Source: an uncultured Pelagibacteraceae bacterium (GTDB taxonomy: Bacteria > Pseudomonadota > Alphaproteobacteria > Pelagibacterales > Pelagibacteraceae). Taken from it: a DNA stretch of 64,000 nt. The translations under genes and the position numbers were made by a program. This document shows, one piece after another, positions 1 through 9,250 of the stretch. The stretch covers positions 62,001 to 126,000 of the forward strand of contig CACDIC010000002.1 in the NCBI GenBank assembly GCA_902552805.1, in the 5' to 3' direction. Below the pieces are notes generated by a model that worked only from the letters and a program-made list of their open reading frames with translations, was not told where the DNA came from and did not search any database. Within the stretch, counting starts at the first letter, position 1, and each line of letters starts with the position of its first letter.

Positions 1-686
1 AACAATTTAGGCAAACCTCCTCGAGAAGTATTTTGCCATACTTTAGACCGGTACGATAAATAATTACTTTTTTTCTTCTCAACTATGGATGAATTAGCGA
101 ATAAAGCAATTGAAATAGGTACCAGAGAATTAACTATCTTAAATTTTTTTTTAAAATCTTCTTCCGAACAGTAATCTAAATTTAACTGCGTTCCACAGGT
201 TCGGTACATCATATCAAGACTTAATTCTCCCCCTAAAGGCATATCTCTTGTCATGAGTTTGTATCTTTTTTTAGGGTTATTGGGGATCTCATCTAATTTT
301 GATATTGGATCAAAACCTGCACTTACGATTTTAATGTTAAGTTTTTTTGTGACCTGTTTTAACTCAAATAAGTAATCATAAGACTCTGCACACGCTTCAT
401 GAATATTAGTAAGTTTATCACCAGATAATTCAATTTGATTACCTGGTTCAAGAGTAATGTTTTTACCACCCTTATTTAAACCAATAATATTTCTGTTTTC
501 TAATACAGGATTCCATCCAAATTCAAGTAGAGCCGAGCACATCTCCTTTATTTTTTGATAATCAATTCTCTTATTATTTTGACTATCAAATAGAAATTTC
601 TCATGTTCGATACCAATTTTAAATTCTTTTTTATTTTTAATTCCAGACTTGAAATATTCAATTATTTGCTCTTTTTTTGTAATCAT
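1..686 (-). CDS. gshA: Glutamate-cysteine ligase, plant/alphaproteobacterial type (3' end cut by window)
   Basis: Catalyses the ATP-dependent joining of glutamate and cysteine, the first step of glutathione synthesis, in the cytosol. The visible 228 residues start MITKKEQIIEYF and contain the family signature ITLEPGNQIELSG, preceded by a segment with EFGWNPV, and later MTRDMPLGGELSLDMMYRTCGTQ cut here to its core GGELSLDMMYRTCG. These match the GCS2-like ligases of plants and alphaproteobacteria rather than the E. coli GshA type. The C-terminal half lies outside the window. The gene follows the HD-domain gene by 15 nt on the same strand, so it is probably the last part of a cvpA-purF-HD-gshA transcript. 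An EgtA-like role (gamma-glutamylcysteine for ergothioneine) is a less likely alternative. Confidence 0.88.
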   Translation of the reverse strand, partial: MITKKEQIIEYFKSGIKNKKEFKIGIEHEKFLFDSQNNKRIDYQKIKEMCSALLEFGWNPVLENRNIIGLNKGGKNITLEPGNQIELSGDKLTNIHEACAESYDYLFELKQVTKKLNIKIVSAGFDPISKLDEIPNNPKKRYKLMTRDMPLGGELSLDMMYRTCGTQLNLDYCSEEDFKKKFKIVNSLVPISIALFANSSIVEKKKSNYLSYRSKVWQNTSRGGLPKL

Positions 687-701
687 TAGTAGTATTTTTT
701 T

Positions 702-1268
702 TTAATTTTTCGTTAGAGAAGAATATGGTTTTCTAGAAAAAATTTTTTTTACAATTGGTTTGAAAAATTCCAATGGTAAAGACTCATATTTAGGATCAAA
801 AGAATTTTGATCATATTTTTCGCAGAAATCTATTGTATCTTGATAATATTTGTGATCTTTATATTTATCTCTTCTGTTCTTATCACCACCTAAATGATGC
901 GCATAATAATACATTTGAAATTCGCCATGCTTTTCTACTATCCAATGAGTTTTTTCTGATACATAGGGCTTTAAAATTGAGGCAGCATACTCAGAATGAT
1001 TCATTGGCGCCAATTCATCACCGATATCGTGCAACAGACAAGCTACAACCATCTCTTCACTTTCACCATTTCTATGAGCTCTCGTAGCACTTTGAAGTGA
1101 GTGCTCAAGCCTTGATACCTGATAACCTTCCAAGGTTTCATTTAATCCAGACATAAATTTTAATATTCTATCAGCAGTTTTACTAGCAAAATCTTTTTCA
1201 TGTTTATCTAAAAAAAGATAATCCTCTTTAGTTCCATTTTTCATTTCAGTAAAACTTACTTTTTTCAT
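702..1268 (-). CDS. HD-domain protein related to the PhnZ diiron oxygenases
   Basis: A 188-residue HD-fold protein. Visible metal-ligand candidates are His56 (in RLEHSLQ), His80-Asp81 (LLHDIG), His91, His114 (EKHGEF) and Asp153. Their order and spacing fit the mixed-valent diiron oxygenase branch that includes PhnZ, which cleaves 2-amino-1-hydroxyethylphosphonate, and more distantly myo-inositol oxygenase. From memory of PhnZ, its Tyr24 and Glu27 align with Leu46 and Tyr49 here, so the substrate-displaced Tyr ligand is not in the same place. The substrate is therefore unknown; it could be another phosphonate or a different small molecule, or the protein could be a true phosphohydrolase. The gene abuts purF with no gap and precedes gshA. 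Confidence 0.8.
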   Translation of the reverse strand: MKKVSFTEMKNGTKEDYLFLDKHEKDFASKTADRILKFMSGLNETLEGYQVSRLEHSLQSATRAHRNGESEEMVVACLLHDIGDELAPMNHSEYAASILKPYVSEKTHWIVEKHGEFQMYYYAHHLGGDKNRRDKYKDHKYYQDTIDFCEKYDQNSFDPKYESLPLEFFKPIVKKIFSRKPYSSLTKN

Positions 1269-2750
1269 TTAATTGTTAGATGCAGTATTTAATAATGATA
1301 ATTGTGTGATTTTACTATCACCAAGTTCATCGATAGGTTTGACAGGATAATCTCCAGTAAAATAATGATCAGTTAATTCAGGATAAGTCTCATTTCTTTT
1401 ATCAAAACCAATTGCCCGATACATTCCATTCACTGACAAAAATTTCAATGATTTTGCACCTATGTACTCACAGATTTCTGAGTTACTTTTATTAGCAGCA
1501 AGTAATTCTTTTTTAGTTGGCGTATCAACTCCATAAAAATCAGGAAATTTTATTTCTGGACAGGCAATTCTAACATGAACTTCTTTTGCGCCAGCATCAT
1601 ATAGCATTTTAACTATCTTATGGGATGTGGTGCCTCTTACTAGTGAGTCATCTACTAAAATTATTTTTTTGCCTTGAATTGTTGATTGATTGGCATTTAA
1701 TTTTAATTTAACACCTAAACTTCTGATCTTCTGACTTGGTTCAATGAAAGTTCTTCCGACATAATGATTTCTGACTAAACCAAGCTCAAATTTTACGTTC
1801 AGGGATTGTGCAAAACCTAAAGCGGCTGCATTTCCAGAATCTGGTACTGGCACAACAATATCAGCATTTATATCATTTTCTTTTGCAAGTTCTGAGCCAA
1901 GATTTTTTCTATGTTCATACGCAGTTTTTCCATCAAGCATGCTATCTGGTCTTGCAAAATAAATATACTCAAAAACACAAGGTCTAACTTTTCTTGGTGG
2001 AAATGGTTTAATACTTTTCAATTCATTATTTTCGATTAAAACTATCTCCCCATTTTCAACTTCTCGTATGAATTTTGCACCAATTATATCTAAAGCACAT
2101 GTTTCAGATGCTAGAACATAACTGTTCTTTAATTTTCCAATCACTAAAGGTCTGATACCAAAAGGATCTCTAACACCTACTAATGAAGTTTGAGTTAACA
2201 TTACTAAAGCATATCCACCTTGTATTTGAAAAATTGCATCAACAATTTTATCTATTGTTTTTGCCCGTTTTGACTTAGCAATTAATTGAACTATTGTTTC
2301 TGTATCAGATGTTGTGTAGAAAATTGCACCCTCATCAACTAATTTTTTTCTCAAAGAAATAGAATTGGTTAAATTTCCGTTGTGAGCTACACCAATCCCT
2401 CCAGCATTAGTATCAGCAAAGAAAGGCTGAATATTCCTCAGAGTATTTTCACCTGTTGTGCTATATCTATTATGACCAATAGCATAATCTCCTTGAAGCT
2501 TTTTTAATATTTTCTCTTTATTAAAATTATCGCCAACCAGACCAAATCTTTTTTCAGAAAAATATTGTTTGCCATCAAAGGATACGATGCCACATCCTTC
2601 CTGACCTCTATGTTGAAGGGCATGAAGTCCTAGGGCAGTTAGTGCAGAAGCATCCTTGGCATTACTTATTCCAAATATACCACACTCCTCCTTGAGCTTA
2701 GGATCAAATACTTTCAATTTTCTCTTTAGATTTTTGATATGTTTTTTCAT
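1269..2750 (-). CDS. purF: Amidophosphoribosyltransferase
   Basis: Makes 5-phosphoribosylamine from PRPP and glutamine, the first committed step of purine synthesis. The N-terminal glutamine amidohydrolase domain begins with the catalytic Cys23 in KEECGIFGI; the 22 residues before it would be a propeptide removed to free the Cys. The phosphoribosyltransferase domain carries the PRPP motif IILVDDSLVRGTTS. The start is an ATG lying 47 nt inside cvpA; a TTG at 2717 would give an 11-residue propeptide, so the exact start is uncertain. The C-terminal cysteines that bind a 4Fe-4S cluster in the Bacillus enzyme are not all present (KFPDFYGVDTP has Asp where Cys is common), so a cluster is unlikely. 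The cvpA-purF order is classical. Confidence 0.97.
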   Translation of the reverse strand: MKKHIKNLKRKLKVFDPKLKEECGIFGISNAKDASALTALGLHALQHRGQEGCGIVSFDGKQYFSEKRFGLVGDNFNKEKILKKLQGDYAIGHNRYSTTGENTLRNIQPFFADTNAGGIGVAHNGNLTNSISLRKKLVDEGAIFYTTSDTETIVQLIAKSKRAKTIDKIVDAIFQIQGGYALVMLTQTSLVGVRDPFGIRPLVIGKLKNSYVLASETCALDIIGAKFIREVENGEIVLIENNELKSIKPFPPRKVRPCVFEYIYFARPDSMLDGKTAYEHRKNLGSELAKENDINADIVVPVPDSGNAAALGFAQSLNVKFELGLVRNHYVGRTFIEPSQKIRSLGVKLKLNANQSTIQGKKIILVDDSLVRGTTSHKIVKMLYDAGAKEVHVRIACPEIKFPDFYGVDTPTKKELLAANKSNSEICEYIGAKSLKFLSVNGMYRAIGFDKRNETYPELTDHYFTGDYPVKPIDELGDSKITQLSLLNTASNN

Positions 2751-3249
2751 CAGGAAATTTTTCTAGTAAATAATTACTACCTTTTTCTAAATATGGAAAG
2801 ATTAATGATTTATCTAAATTTACTGGCCATTTATCGTGATTATATACAATGTGTACACCCGAGAAGATACATACAGAGATAATATAAGCTTTGATAAATC
2901 CAAAAAAGAATCCAAACATTGTATCTAAACTTCCAAGACCAGTGAATCGGACAGCTTTCTTGATACCTCTGCTAATCATCAAAATTAAAAATATAACGAT
3001 TACAAATATTGTAATGCCTAAAACTATATCTAGAATGTACTCGTTATCAATTGTGCCCTTCAAATAAGGTTTTGCCCTAGGGAATATTATCAATGTAATT
3101 ATGTAGGCTATAAACCATCTAGCCATTGAGATAATACTTAAAACAAAACCTCTTCTGTAACATCCAATTAATGTAAAAATTGTAAATATTAAATATACAA
3201 TGTCTATAAAATTTGTAGTTTTATAAAAATCTACAACAAAATCTTGCAT
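2704..3249 (-). CDS. cvpA: CvpA family inner-membrane protein
   Basis: A 181-residue integral membrane protein of the colicin V production family. Four hydrophobic segments are visible, at roughly residues 14-32, 42-57, 69-92 and 110-128, with RRGFVLSI after the first, as is typical of the family. The molecular role is not settled; family members are linked to purine operon expression, envelope stress and septation. It lies directly upstream of purF and overlaps it by 47 nt, which suggests translational coupling. It is separated by 4 nt from the RND exporter gene upstream. Confidence 0.9.
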   Translation of the reverse strand: MQDFVVDFYKTTNFIDIVYLIFTIFTLIGCYRRGFVLSIISMARWFIAYIITLIIFPRAKPYLKGTIDNEYILDIVLGITIFVIVIFLILMISRGIKKAVRFTGLGSLDTMFGFFFGFIKAYIISVCIFSGVHIVYNHDKWPVNLDKSLIFPYLEKGSNYLLEKFPDEKTYQKSKEKIESI

Positions 3250-3253
3250 CTAG

Positions 3254-5641
3254 TTATTTATTAAATGGTTTGATCAATAATATTAAAGAAGGAAGTAACG
3301 TTAAAACTAAGACCATAGCTAATAACATTGCTAGTCCAGTAAAAATACCAAAATAGATTGTGGGTATAAATTTTGATAAAACTAATATAGAAAATCCAAA
3401 AACGATTGTTATAGAGGTATTTAAAATAGCTCTACCAACTGTGGAATGGCATAAAATTAGCGTTTTATTATAATCTTTCGAGGTACTAAATTCCTCCTTA
3501 AATCTATAAATATAATGAATACTATTATCAACAGCTATTCCAATTGTAATTGCTGCTATTGTGATTGTCATCATATCCAATGGAATACCAAGCAAGCCTA
3601 TTATTCCTAATATAAAAAAAGCTGCTATAAAATTTGGAACTACACCAATTAGAGAAAGTTTAATATTTTTGAAAAGAATTACGAACATCCCAAATATTCC
3701 TATCATCACTAAACCTAATGTTAGTATTTGGGATTTAAAAAGACTTTGAAGTAAATTATTAAATAAAATTAAAACACCACCAAGTTTGAACTCACTTTCT
3801 TTTAAACCCAATTCATTTTTCAAATCATAATTAATCTTTTTTATGAGATCGTTTCTCCTTAAATTTTCTTGAGAGTCAATAATCCTTAGATTAATTCTAG
3901 CCTCATTATCTTTTATGGAAATATATGGATCAATTATTTCAGTCTTAATACTTTCAGGGATTTTGGTGTAAAGAACACCCATTTCTAATGTTCCCAAAGG
4001 CTTATTGTTATTGAGCATTGTTGCTACATCGATTATCGATGAAAAGGATAAAACTTTTCCAACCTGAGGTAAATCATCTAGATAGTTATGGACAGAGGAA
4101 ATTTTATCTATTTTATCTTTGGTGAACCAATATTTATCATCATTTTCATTTTCTTCATCACCCCAATCTTCAAAATCATCTTCGTCATCTATTTTCTCAA
4201 CTTCTTTTTTTGGAAACTTTAAAATTACTTCAAGTGGAGTTGTTCCACCTAATTTTTCATCTATAAGTTTCATTCCTTTATAAATTTCAGTTTTTTTGCT
4301 AAAATAATTTATAAAACTATTTTCAACTTCAAGCTTACTGATGCCCATTAAACTAAGAATGATAACTAAAACAGTTAAGGTAAAAATTGTATTGTGATTA
4401 TTTAAAGAAATTTTTGCAAAGAAAGAAGTAATTTTTGACTCTTCTTGTTTTTTTAAAAATATCTTCTCTTCTGGCATAAAATTTATTAGAGATGGAAGTA
4501 AAGTAAACGTAATAATAAATGATGTAATTAAACCTAAAGTCATCATCCAACCAAAATCGATAATTGGTTTTATTTCACTGAAGATTAAAGACAAAAAAGC
4601 GATAATAGTTGTTAAAGCAGTATATAAAATTGGCCAAAACATTTTATTAGTTGTTAAAGTAATAAGCTCAATAATTTTTTTATTAGGATATATTTCTTTA
4701 ATTTGTAAAAATCTTGTGCTCATATGAATATTCATTGCCATTGTTAAAATTAACATTAATGCAATGAAGTTTGACGAAATAACTGTAACTTTCCACCCTA
4801 GTAGCCCAAGCAAGCCTGTCATAATTATTACTGAAAAAAAACAACTACTTATCGGAACAATAATCCAAATTAGTTTTCTAAATACAAACCACAATGTAGC
4901 AATAATAAATAGTAAAACACCTAATCCAAAAACTACTATATCACTTTTAATAAATGTCATCATATCGTCAGCAATCATTGGAATTCCACCTAAATTTATT
5001 TTTCCAATATTGTTGTAACTTTTAATGACATTTCTAATTTCAAGAATATTTTGATGATTTTGTTTTTTAATTAAGTTTTTATGAGCTTCAATCTCCTCTT
5101 TTGTTTTATTAGAAATATTTTCTATTGGTTTTTGATTTTTGATATTAACTATGATCCCGGAGGTTTTCCCATCTTCACTAATAACAAAATTTCTAAATAC
5201 GGGGCTGCTTAAAATCTCATTAAATCCTCTTTCTTTATCAATATCTTCGTCTTTTAAAGTCTTAAAATTTTCTAATCTCTCTTGCAAAGGTGCATCTGAA
5301 TTATTTAATAAAGGAATATCTAAAAGTGTAATAACACTATGAACCCAGTTTAAACTTTGAATTTTATATTTTAAACTAAGAAGGTTATTTATAGAAACAT
5401 CAGAGATCATTTCCTCGTAAGGGGTATAAGTAAGAATTAAAAATTCTTTTGACCCATACCTGTTTGTTATTTCTTTTAGATATTTAAGGTCTGGATCTCC
5501 TTCGATTAGCAATGTTTCTGACGAAGCGTCTAATTTAAAATCCTTAGAATAATAGCCAAAAGTAAATAAGGCGATAAATAAAAATACCAATATCACCCTT
5601 GGATTTTTAAGAATTAAATTTTGATAAAATTGGGCAATCAT
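3254..5641 (-). CDS. RND-superfamily transporter, MMPL/HAE3-like
   Basis: A 795-residue membrane protein with the duplicated RND layout: one N-terminal transmembrane helix, a large periplasmic loop (about residues 35-230), five or six helices (about 235-395), a second lone helix near 420, a second loop (about 440-640) and a final helix bundle. The second loop contains a very acidic run (about residues 481-502, DNA 4136-4200) rich in Asp and Glu. These proteins move hopanoids, lipids or other hydrophobic compounds using the proton gradient; the cargo cannot be read from the sequence. It sits between dnaB and cvpA, 21 nt from dnaB, so it may be co-transcribed with either. Confidence 0.85.
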   Translation of the reverse strand: MIAQFYQNLILKNPRVILVFLFIALFTFGYYSKDFKLDASSETLLIEGDPDLKYLKEITNRYGSKEFLILTYTPYEEMISDVSINNLLSLKYKIQSLNWVHSVITLLDIPLLNNSDAPLQERLENFKTLKDEDIDKERGFNEILSSPVFRNFVISEDGKTSGIIVNIKNQKPIENISNKTKEEIEAHKNLIKKQNHQNILEIRNVIKSYNNIGKINLGGIPMIADDMMTFIKSDIVVFGLGVLLFIIATLWFVFRKLIWIIVPISSCFFSVIIMTGLLGLLGWKVTVISSNFIALMLILTMAMNIHMSTRFLQIKEIYPNKKIIELITLTTNKMFWPILYTALTTIIAFLSLIFSEIKPIIDFGWMMTLGLITSFIITFTLLPSLINFMPEEKIFLKKQEESKITSFFAKISLNNHNTIFTLTVLVIILSLMGISKLEVENSFINYFSKKTEIYKGMKLIDEKLGGTTPLEVILKFPKKEVEKIDDEDDFEDWGDEENENDDKYWFTKDKIDKISSVHNYLDDLPQVGKVLSFSSIIDVATMLNNNKPLGTLEMGVLYTKIPESIKTEIIDPYISIKDNEARINLRIIDSQENLRRNDLIKKINYDLKNELGLKESEFKLGGVLILFNNLLQSLFKSQILTLGLVMIGIFGMFVILFKNIKLSLIGVVPNFIAAFFILGIIGLLGIPLDMMTITIAAITIGIAVDNSIHYIYRFKEEFSTSKDYNKTLILCHSTVGRAILNTSITIVFGFSILVLSKFIPTIYFGIFTGLAMLLAMVLVLTLLPSLILLIKPFNK

Positions 5642-5662
5642 CTCACCCTTTTATATTGGAAT

Positions 5663-7081
5663 TTAGTTAATTTGAGTATCTTTAAATTTAGTAAACATTG
5701 CCTCAAACTCTAAGAATACATTTCCAGTTGGACCATGTCTTTGTTTACCAATAATTAATTCTGCCAGATTAGATACTTCATTCATCTTTGCTTGCCATTC
5801 AGCATGCTCTACAGTTGCTGGTTTTGGTTCTTTATTCTCTAAATAATAAGACTCTCTGAAAACAAACATTACCACATCAGCATCTTGTTCTATTGAACCT
5901 GATTCTCTCAGATCAGATAATTGTGGTTTTTTATTATCTCTTTGCTCAACTTGTCTTGATAATTGTGAAAGAGCAACTACAGGTATTGATAATTCTTTAG
6001 CGATCGCTTTTAAACCTTGAGTAATTTCTGATACTTCTTGAACTCTTCCATCTTTATAATTTAAAGTTCCCCTCATCAACTGAATGTAATCAACAATAAT
6101 CATATCAAGACCATGAGTTCTTTTAATTCTTCTTGCTCTATTACTCATAGATGCAATAGTTATCGCTGGTGTTTCGTCAATATAAAGTGGAAGTTCAGAT
6201 ATATTTTTTGAAGTCTCCATAAATTTTTCAAATTGTTCATTTGAAATTTTACCTCGTCTAATATCATTTGATTTAATTCTAGATTGTTCTGCTAAAATTC
6301 TTGTAGATAACTGTTCAGATGACATTTCTAATGAAAAAAAAGCAATAGATGATTTTTTGCCACTTTCTTGTAGTTTTTGAGCTGCATTAAAAGCGATGTT
6401 AGTAGCTAGCGCTGTTTTTCCCATTCCAGGTCTTCCCGCAATTATAATTAAATCAGATTTGTGTAAACCTCCTAATCTATCATCTAAATCCCTAAGTCCA
6501 GTTGGTACCCCAACAATACCCTCGTCATTTTTAAAAGCAGCTGAGGCCATATCAATTGTATCTTTTAGTGCTTTATCAAATTTAATAAAAGAGGAGCTAA
6601 AAGATCCTTTTTCGGCTAATTTGAATAATTCTTTTTCTGAATTTTCAATTATTTGTTGCCCACTTGTGTTAAGTTCACCTAACTTAGCATCATCGATAGT
6701 TTGTTCAGAAATCTTTATAAGCTCTCTTCTTACAAACATATCATATATAATTTTTGAATATTCAACTGCTTGTCTTAAAGAGGTTGAAAATTTTGTAATT
6801 TTTACCAAATATTCTGGTACATTTAACTCATCTTTTTCATCTTCAAAATAATTTTTTAAAGTAATAGGATTGGCTAACAATCCTTTGTAAATTAAATTTT
6901 CTATTGCTACAAAAATCTTTTGATGCATTGGGTCATAAAAGTTATTATTTTTTATGATAATATTGATTTCATCAAAAATTTCATTTGAAACAAGTATAGA
7001 ACCAATTACTGCCTGTTCAGCTTCAATATTATTTGGTAATTCTTTGAATTTATCTTTAACAATTGTTAAATTTTTTTCCAC
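5663..7081 (-). CDS. dnaB: Replicative DNA helicase DnaB
   Basis: The hexameric 5'-3' helicase of the replication fork. The 472 residues show the N-terminal DnaB helical domain (IEAEQAVIGSIL near residue 20) and a RecA-like motor domain with Walker A GRPGMGKTALA (about residue 215), Walker B MIIVDYIQLM and the LSQLSRQVEQR motif. No intein interrupts the Walker A region. The start is GTG at 7081; an in-frame stop lies two codons upstream, so no longer version is possible. It ends the rpsF-rpsR-rplI-dnaB series that is common in bacteria, 67 nt after rplI. Confidence 0.98.
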   Translation of the reverse strand: MEKNLTIVKDKFKELPNNIEAEQAVIGSILVSNEIFDEINIIIKNNNFYDPMHQKIFVAIENLIYKGLLANPITLKNYFEDEKDELNVPEYLVKITKFSTSLRQAVEYSKIIYDMFVRRELIKISEQTIDDAKLGELNTSGQQIIENSEKELFKLAEKGSFSSSFIKFDKALKDTIDMASAAFKNDEGIVGVPTGLRDLDDRLGGLHKSDLIIIAGRPGMGKTALATNIAFNAAQKLQESGKKSSIAFFSLEMSSEQLSTRILAEQSRIKSNDIRRGKISNEQFEKFMETSKNISELPLYIDETPAITIASMSNRARRIKRTHGLDMIIVDYIQLMRGTLNYKDGRVQEVSEITQGLKAIAKELSIPVVALSQLSRQVEQRDNKKPQLSDLRESGSIEQDADVVMFVFRESYYLENKEPKPATVEHAEWQAKMNEVSNLAELIIGKQRHGPTGNVFLEFEAMFTKFKDTQIN

Positions 7082-7148
7082 AATTTAATTTATATTAATT
7101 CAATTTCTAAATAAATTTTAAAAATTGATTGGGGAGAAGATTGTATAA

Positions 7149-7607
7149 TTATTGGATAGTCTCAGCTGACTCAACTATAATTTGTATATCTGCATCAATT
7201 TCTGAGTGTAAAGTTATCTTAATTTTAAATCTTCCAAGAGATTTAATTTCTTTGATCGGTTGTATCATCGACGGTGTAATATCTAAGTTTTCTTTTTCTT
7301 TAATAAGTTTAGAAATTTCTGTTGGTTTGACAGATCCATATAATTCTTTATTTTCAGTGCTCAGTTTTTTTATTTGGAATTCTTTTTTATTAATTTTTTC
7401 TGCTATTTTTTTTGCTATCTGTTTTTTTTCGTTATCTTTTTTGGATAATTGAGTTTTAATCTTTTCAACTTGATTTATATTTTCTTTTGAAGCGTATAAT
7501 GCCTTTTTATTAGCAATAAGAAAATTTCTAGCATAACCTCTTTTGACATCTATAATTTCACCTATAGATCCAATTTTTTTTATATTTTCTAAAAGAATTA
7601 CTTTCAT
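7149..7607 (-). CDS. rplI: Large-subunit ribosomal protein L9
   Basis: A 152-residue L9 that binds 23S rRNA. The N-terminal domain begins MKVILLENIKKIGSIGEIIDV with the conserved GYARNFL at residues 25-31, then comes a long charged helix (about 40-78) and a C-terminal domain with GSVKPTEI. Length is normal for the family. Its ATG follows the rpsR stop codon with no gap, so translation of the two is probably coupled. Confidence 0.98.
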   Translation of the reverse strand: MKVILLENIKKIGSIGEIIDVKRGYARNFLIANKKALYASKENINQVEKIKTQLSKKDNEKKQIAKKIAEKINKKEFQIKKLSTENKELYGSVKPTEISKLIKEKENLDITPSMIQPIKEIKSLGRFKIKITLHSEIDADIQIIVESAETIQ

Positions 7608-7880
7608 TTATAGTAAGGCTAAGTTTCTTGCTCTTTTAATTGATAGTGATAATTCCCTTTGTTTTTTTTGGCTAACATTTGTTATTCTTGATGGTAATAT
7701 TTTACCATTTTCTGAGACATACCTTTTTAATAACTTTATGTTTTTATAATCAATCTTTGGAGCACCTTTAGATGATAGTGGGCAATTTTTTTTAAATCTA
7801 TATTTATTTGGCTGGAAAATACTTAGTTTTGCAAAATTACTTTGTTTACTTTTTTTATTTCCACTTTGTCTTTTAGGCAT
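7608..7880 (-). CDS. rpsR: Small-subunit ribosomal protein S18
   Basis: A 90-residue S18, with the diagnostic core [35 protein letters not shown] shown here by [18 protein letters not shown] and by [21 protein letters not shown]18 forms a heterodimer with S6 on the central 16S rRNA domain. It lies 2 nt after rpsF and directly before rplI. The N-terminus is basic and low-complexity ([13 protein letters not shown]), which is common in this family. Confidence 0.98.
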   Translation of the reverse strand: MPKRQSGNKKSKQSNFAKLSIFQPNKYRFKKNCPLSSKGAPKIDYKNIKLLKRYVSENGKILPSRITNVSQKKQRELSLSIKRARNLALL

Positions 7881-7882
7881 GA

Positions 7883-8236
7883 TTAATTTTTTGGATTATC
7901 CTTTTTTTCGTTTTCATCTTTTTTTGAAAAAAAATTAGTTTCAAGATCAAATTCCTTAACCTTTATTGTTAAATATCTTAGCAATTTTTTGTCAATGGCC
8001 TCGTTTTTCTCTAATTCATTAATTACATTACTTTTACCCTTAAACTTGAAGTGGATATAACTTCCTTTTTTATTTTTCTTAATTAAATAAGATAGATTCA
8101 TCAAACCCCAGTTTTCTGTTTTTATTATCTCACCTTTATTTTTCTCAATAATACTAGAATATTTTTCAGTGAGTTGTTTTATTTCACTTGGAGAAGTGTC
8201 TTGTCTTGTTATAATAGTATGCTCGTATAAATTCAT
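7883..8236 (-). CDS. rpsF: Small-subunit ribosomal protein S6
   Basis: A 117-residue S6 starting [16 protein letters not shown], with the conserved [20 protein letters not shown] segment shortened here to [16 protein letters not shown], and ending in a charged, Asn/Lys-rich tail. It is the first gene of the rpsF-rpsR-rplI-dnaB series. The 87 nt upstream, shared with the divergent fabD, must hold its promoter. I looked for the S6:S18-binding leader known from other bacteria and could not recognise one. Confidence 0.97.
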   Translation of the reverse strand: MNLYEHTIITRQDTSPSEIKQLTEKYSSIIEKNKGEIIKTENWGLMNLSYLIKKNKKGSYIHFKFKGKSNVINELEKNEAIDKKLLRYLTIKVKEFDLETNFFSKKDENEKKDNPKN

Positions 8237-8323
8237 TTAAGTTCTTTGATAAAAAGTGAGGATATACTATTATAAATCTTTAATTACAATAGCAAAAAAA
8301 ATAGAGAAAATAGGTTTTTTTAT

Positions 8324-9250
8324 ATGTTTTCAATAGTATTTCCAGGCCAAGGTTCACAGACAATTGGAATGGGAAAAGATTTTTTTGAAAAATATGATTT
8401 GGTGAAAGATTTATTTAAAGAAGCTGATGATTCATTAGGGATTAGTTTGTCAAAAATAATTTTACAAGGACCAAAAGATGAACTGGATCTTACTATAAAT
8501 ACACAACCAGCAATATTTTTAATAAGCTACGCAATTTTTCAAGTAATGAAGAAAGAATTTGAAATTAATCTTGATAGAGCAAAATATTTTGCTGGTCATT
8601 CATTAGGAGAGTACTCTGCTTTGTCGACAGCTAATTATTTAAATTTTTCAGATACTATTAAACTTCTTAAAATTAGAGGCGATGCTATGCAAAATGCTGT
8701 GCCTAATGGAGAGGGGGGCATGTTAGCCGTTCTAGGTTCAAAAGTTCAAATTATCGAAAAAATTTTAAATGAAAATAGTAATGAATTTATGGTACAAATC
8801 GCTAATGATAATTCTGAAGGTCAAATTGTTTTAAGTGGAAAAATTGTGGATTTGGAAAAATTAGTACAAGTTTTAAAATCTAAAAATATAAAAAATATTA
8901 AATTACCAGTCAGCGCACCATTTCATTGTAAACTTATGAATAATGCAACAGAAGTAATGAAAAAAGAGATTGAAAAAGTAATTTTTCAAGAGTCAAAAAT
9001 CAAATTAATCTCTAACGTAACAGCAAAAGAAATGTCGAATAAGGAAGAATTAAAAATGTTATTAATTGATCAAATAGAGAATAGAGTAAGGTGGAGAGAA
9101 AGTGTAATTAACATGATCAATAATGGTGTAGATCATTTTATAGAGATTGGACCTGGAAAAGTGTTATCAGGATTAATTAAAAGAATAGATAAGAACGTTA
9201 AAATTAATACAATAAATAATGAGAGTGATATAAAAGATTTGAAACTATGA
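8324..9250 (+). CDS. fabD: Malonyl-CoA:ACP transacylase
   Basis: Transfers malonyl groups from CoA to acyl carrier protein, supplying fatty-acid elongation. The 308 residues start with the family signature FPGQGSQTIGMGKDF and carry the active-site GHSLGEYSA serine and the catalytic-His region SAPFHCKLM. The final motif IEIGPGKVLSGLIKRI is also typical. The stop overlaps the fabG start by 4 nt (ATGA), and acpP follows, so the three form one operon for type II fatty-acid synthesis. Confidence 0.97.
   Translation: MFSIVFPGQGSQTIGMGKDFFEKYDLVKDLFKEADDSLGISLSKIILQGPKDELDLTINTQPAIFLISYAIFQVMKKEFEINLDRAKYFAGHSLGEYSALSTANYLNFSDTIKLLKIRGDAMQNAVPNGEGGMLAVLGSKVQIIEKILNENSNEFMVQIANDNSEGQIVLSGKIVDLEKLVQVLKSKNIKNIKLPVSAPFHCKLMNNATEVMKKEIEKVIFQESKIKLISNVTAKEMSNKEELKMLLIDQIENRVRWRESVINMINNGVDHFIEIGPGKVLSGLIKRIDKNVKINTINNESDIKDLKL

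Noticed and set aside
8237-8323. Possible S6:S18-binding leader before rpsF
   Set aside because: No recognisable stem with the expected bulge could be drawn; only a plain promoter region is supported.
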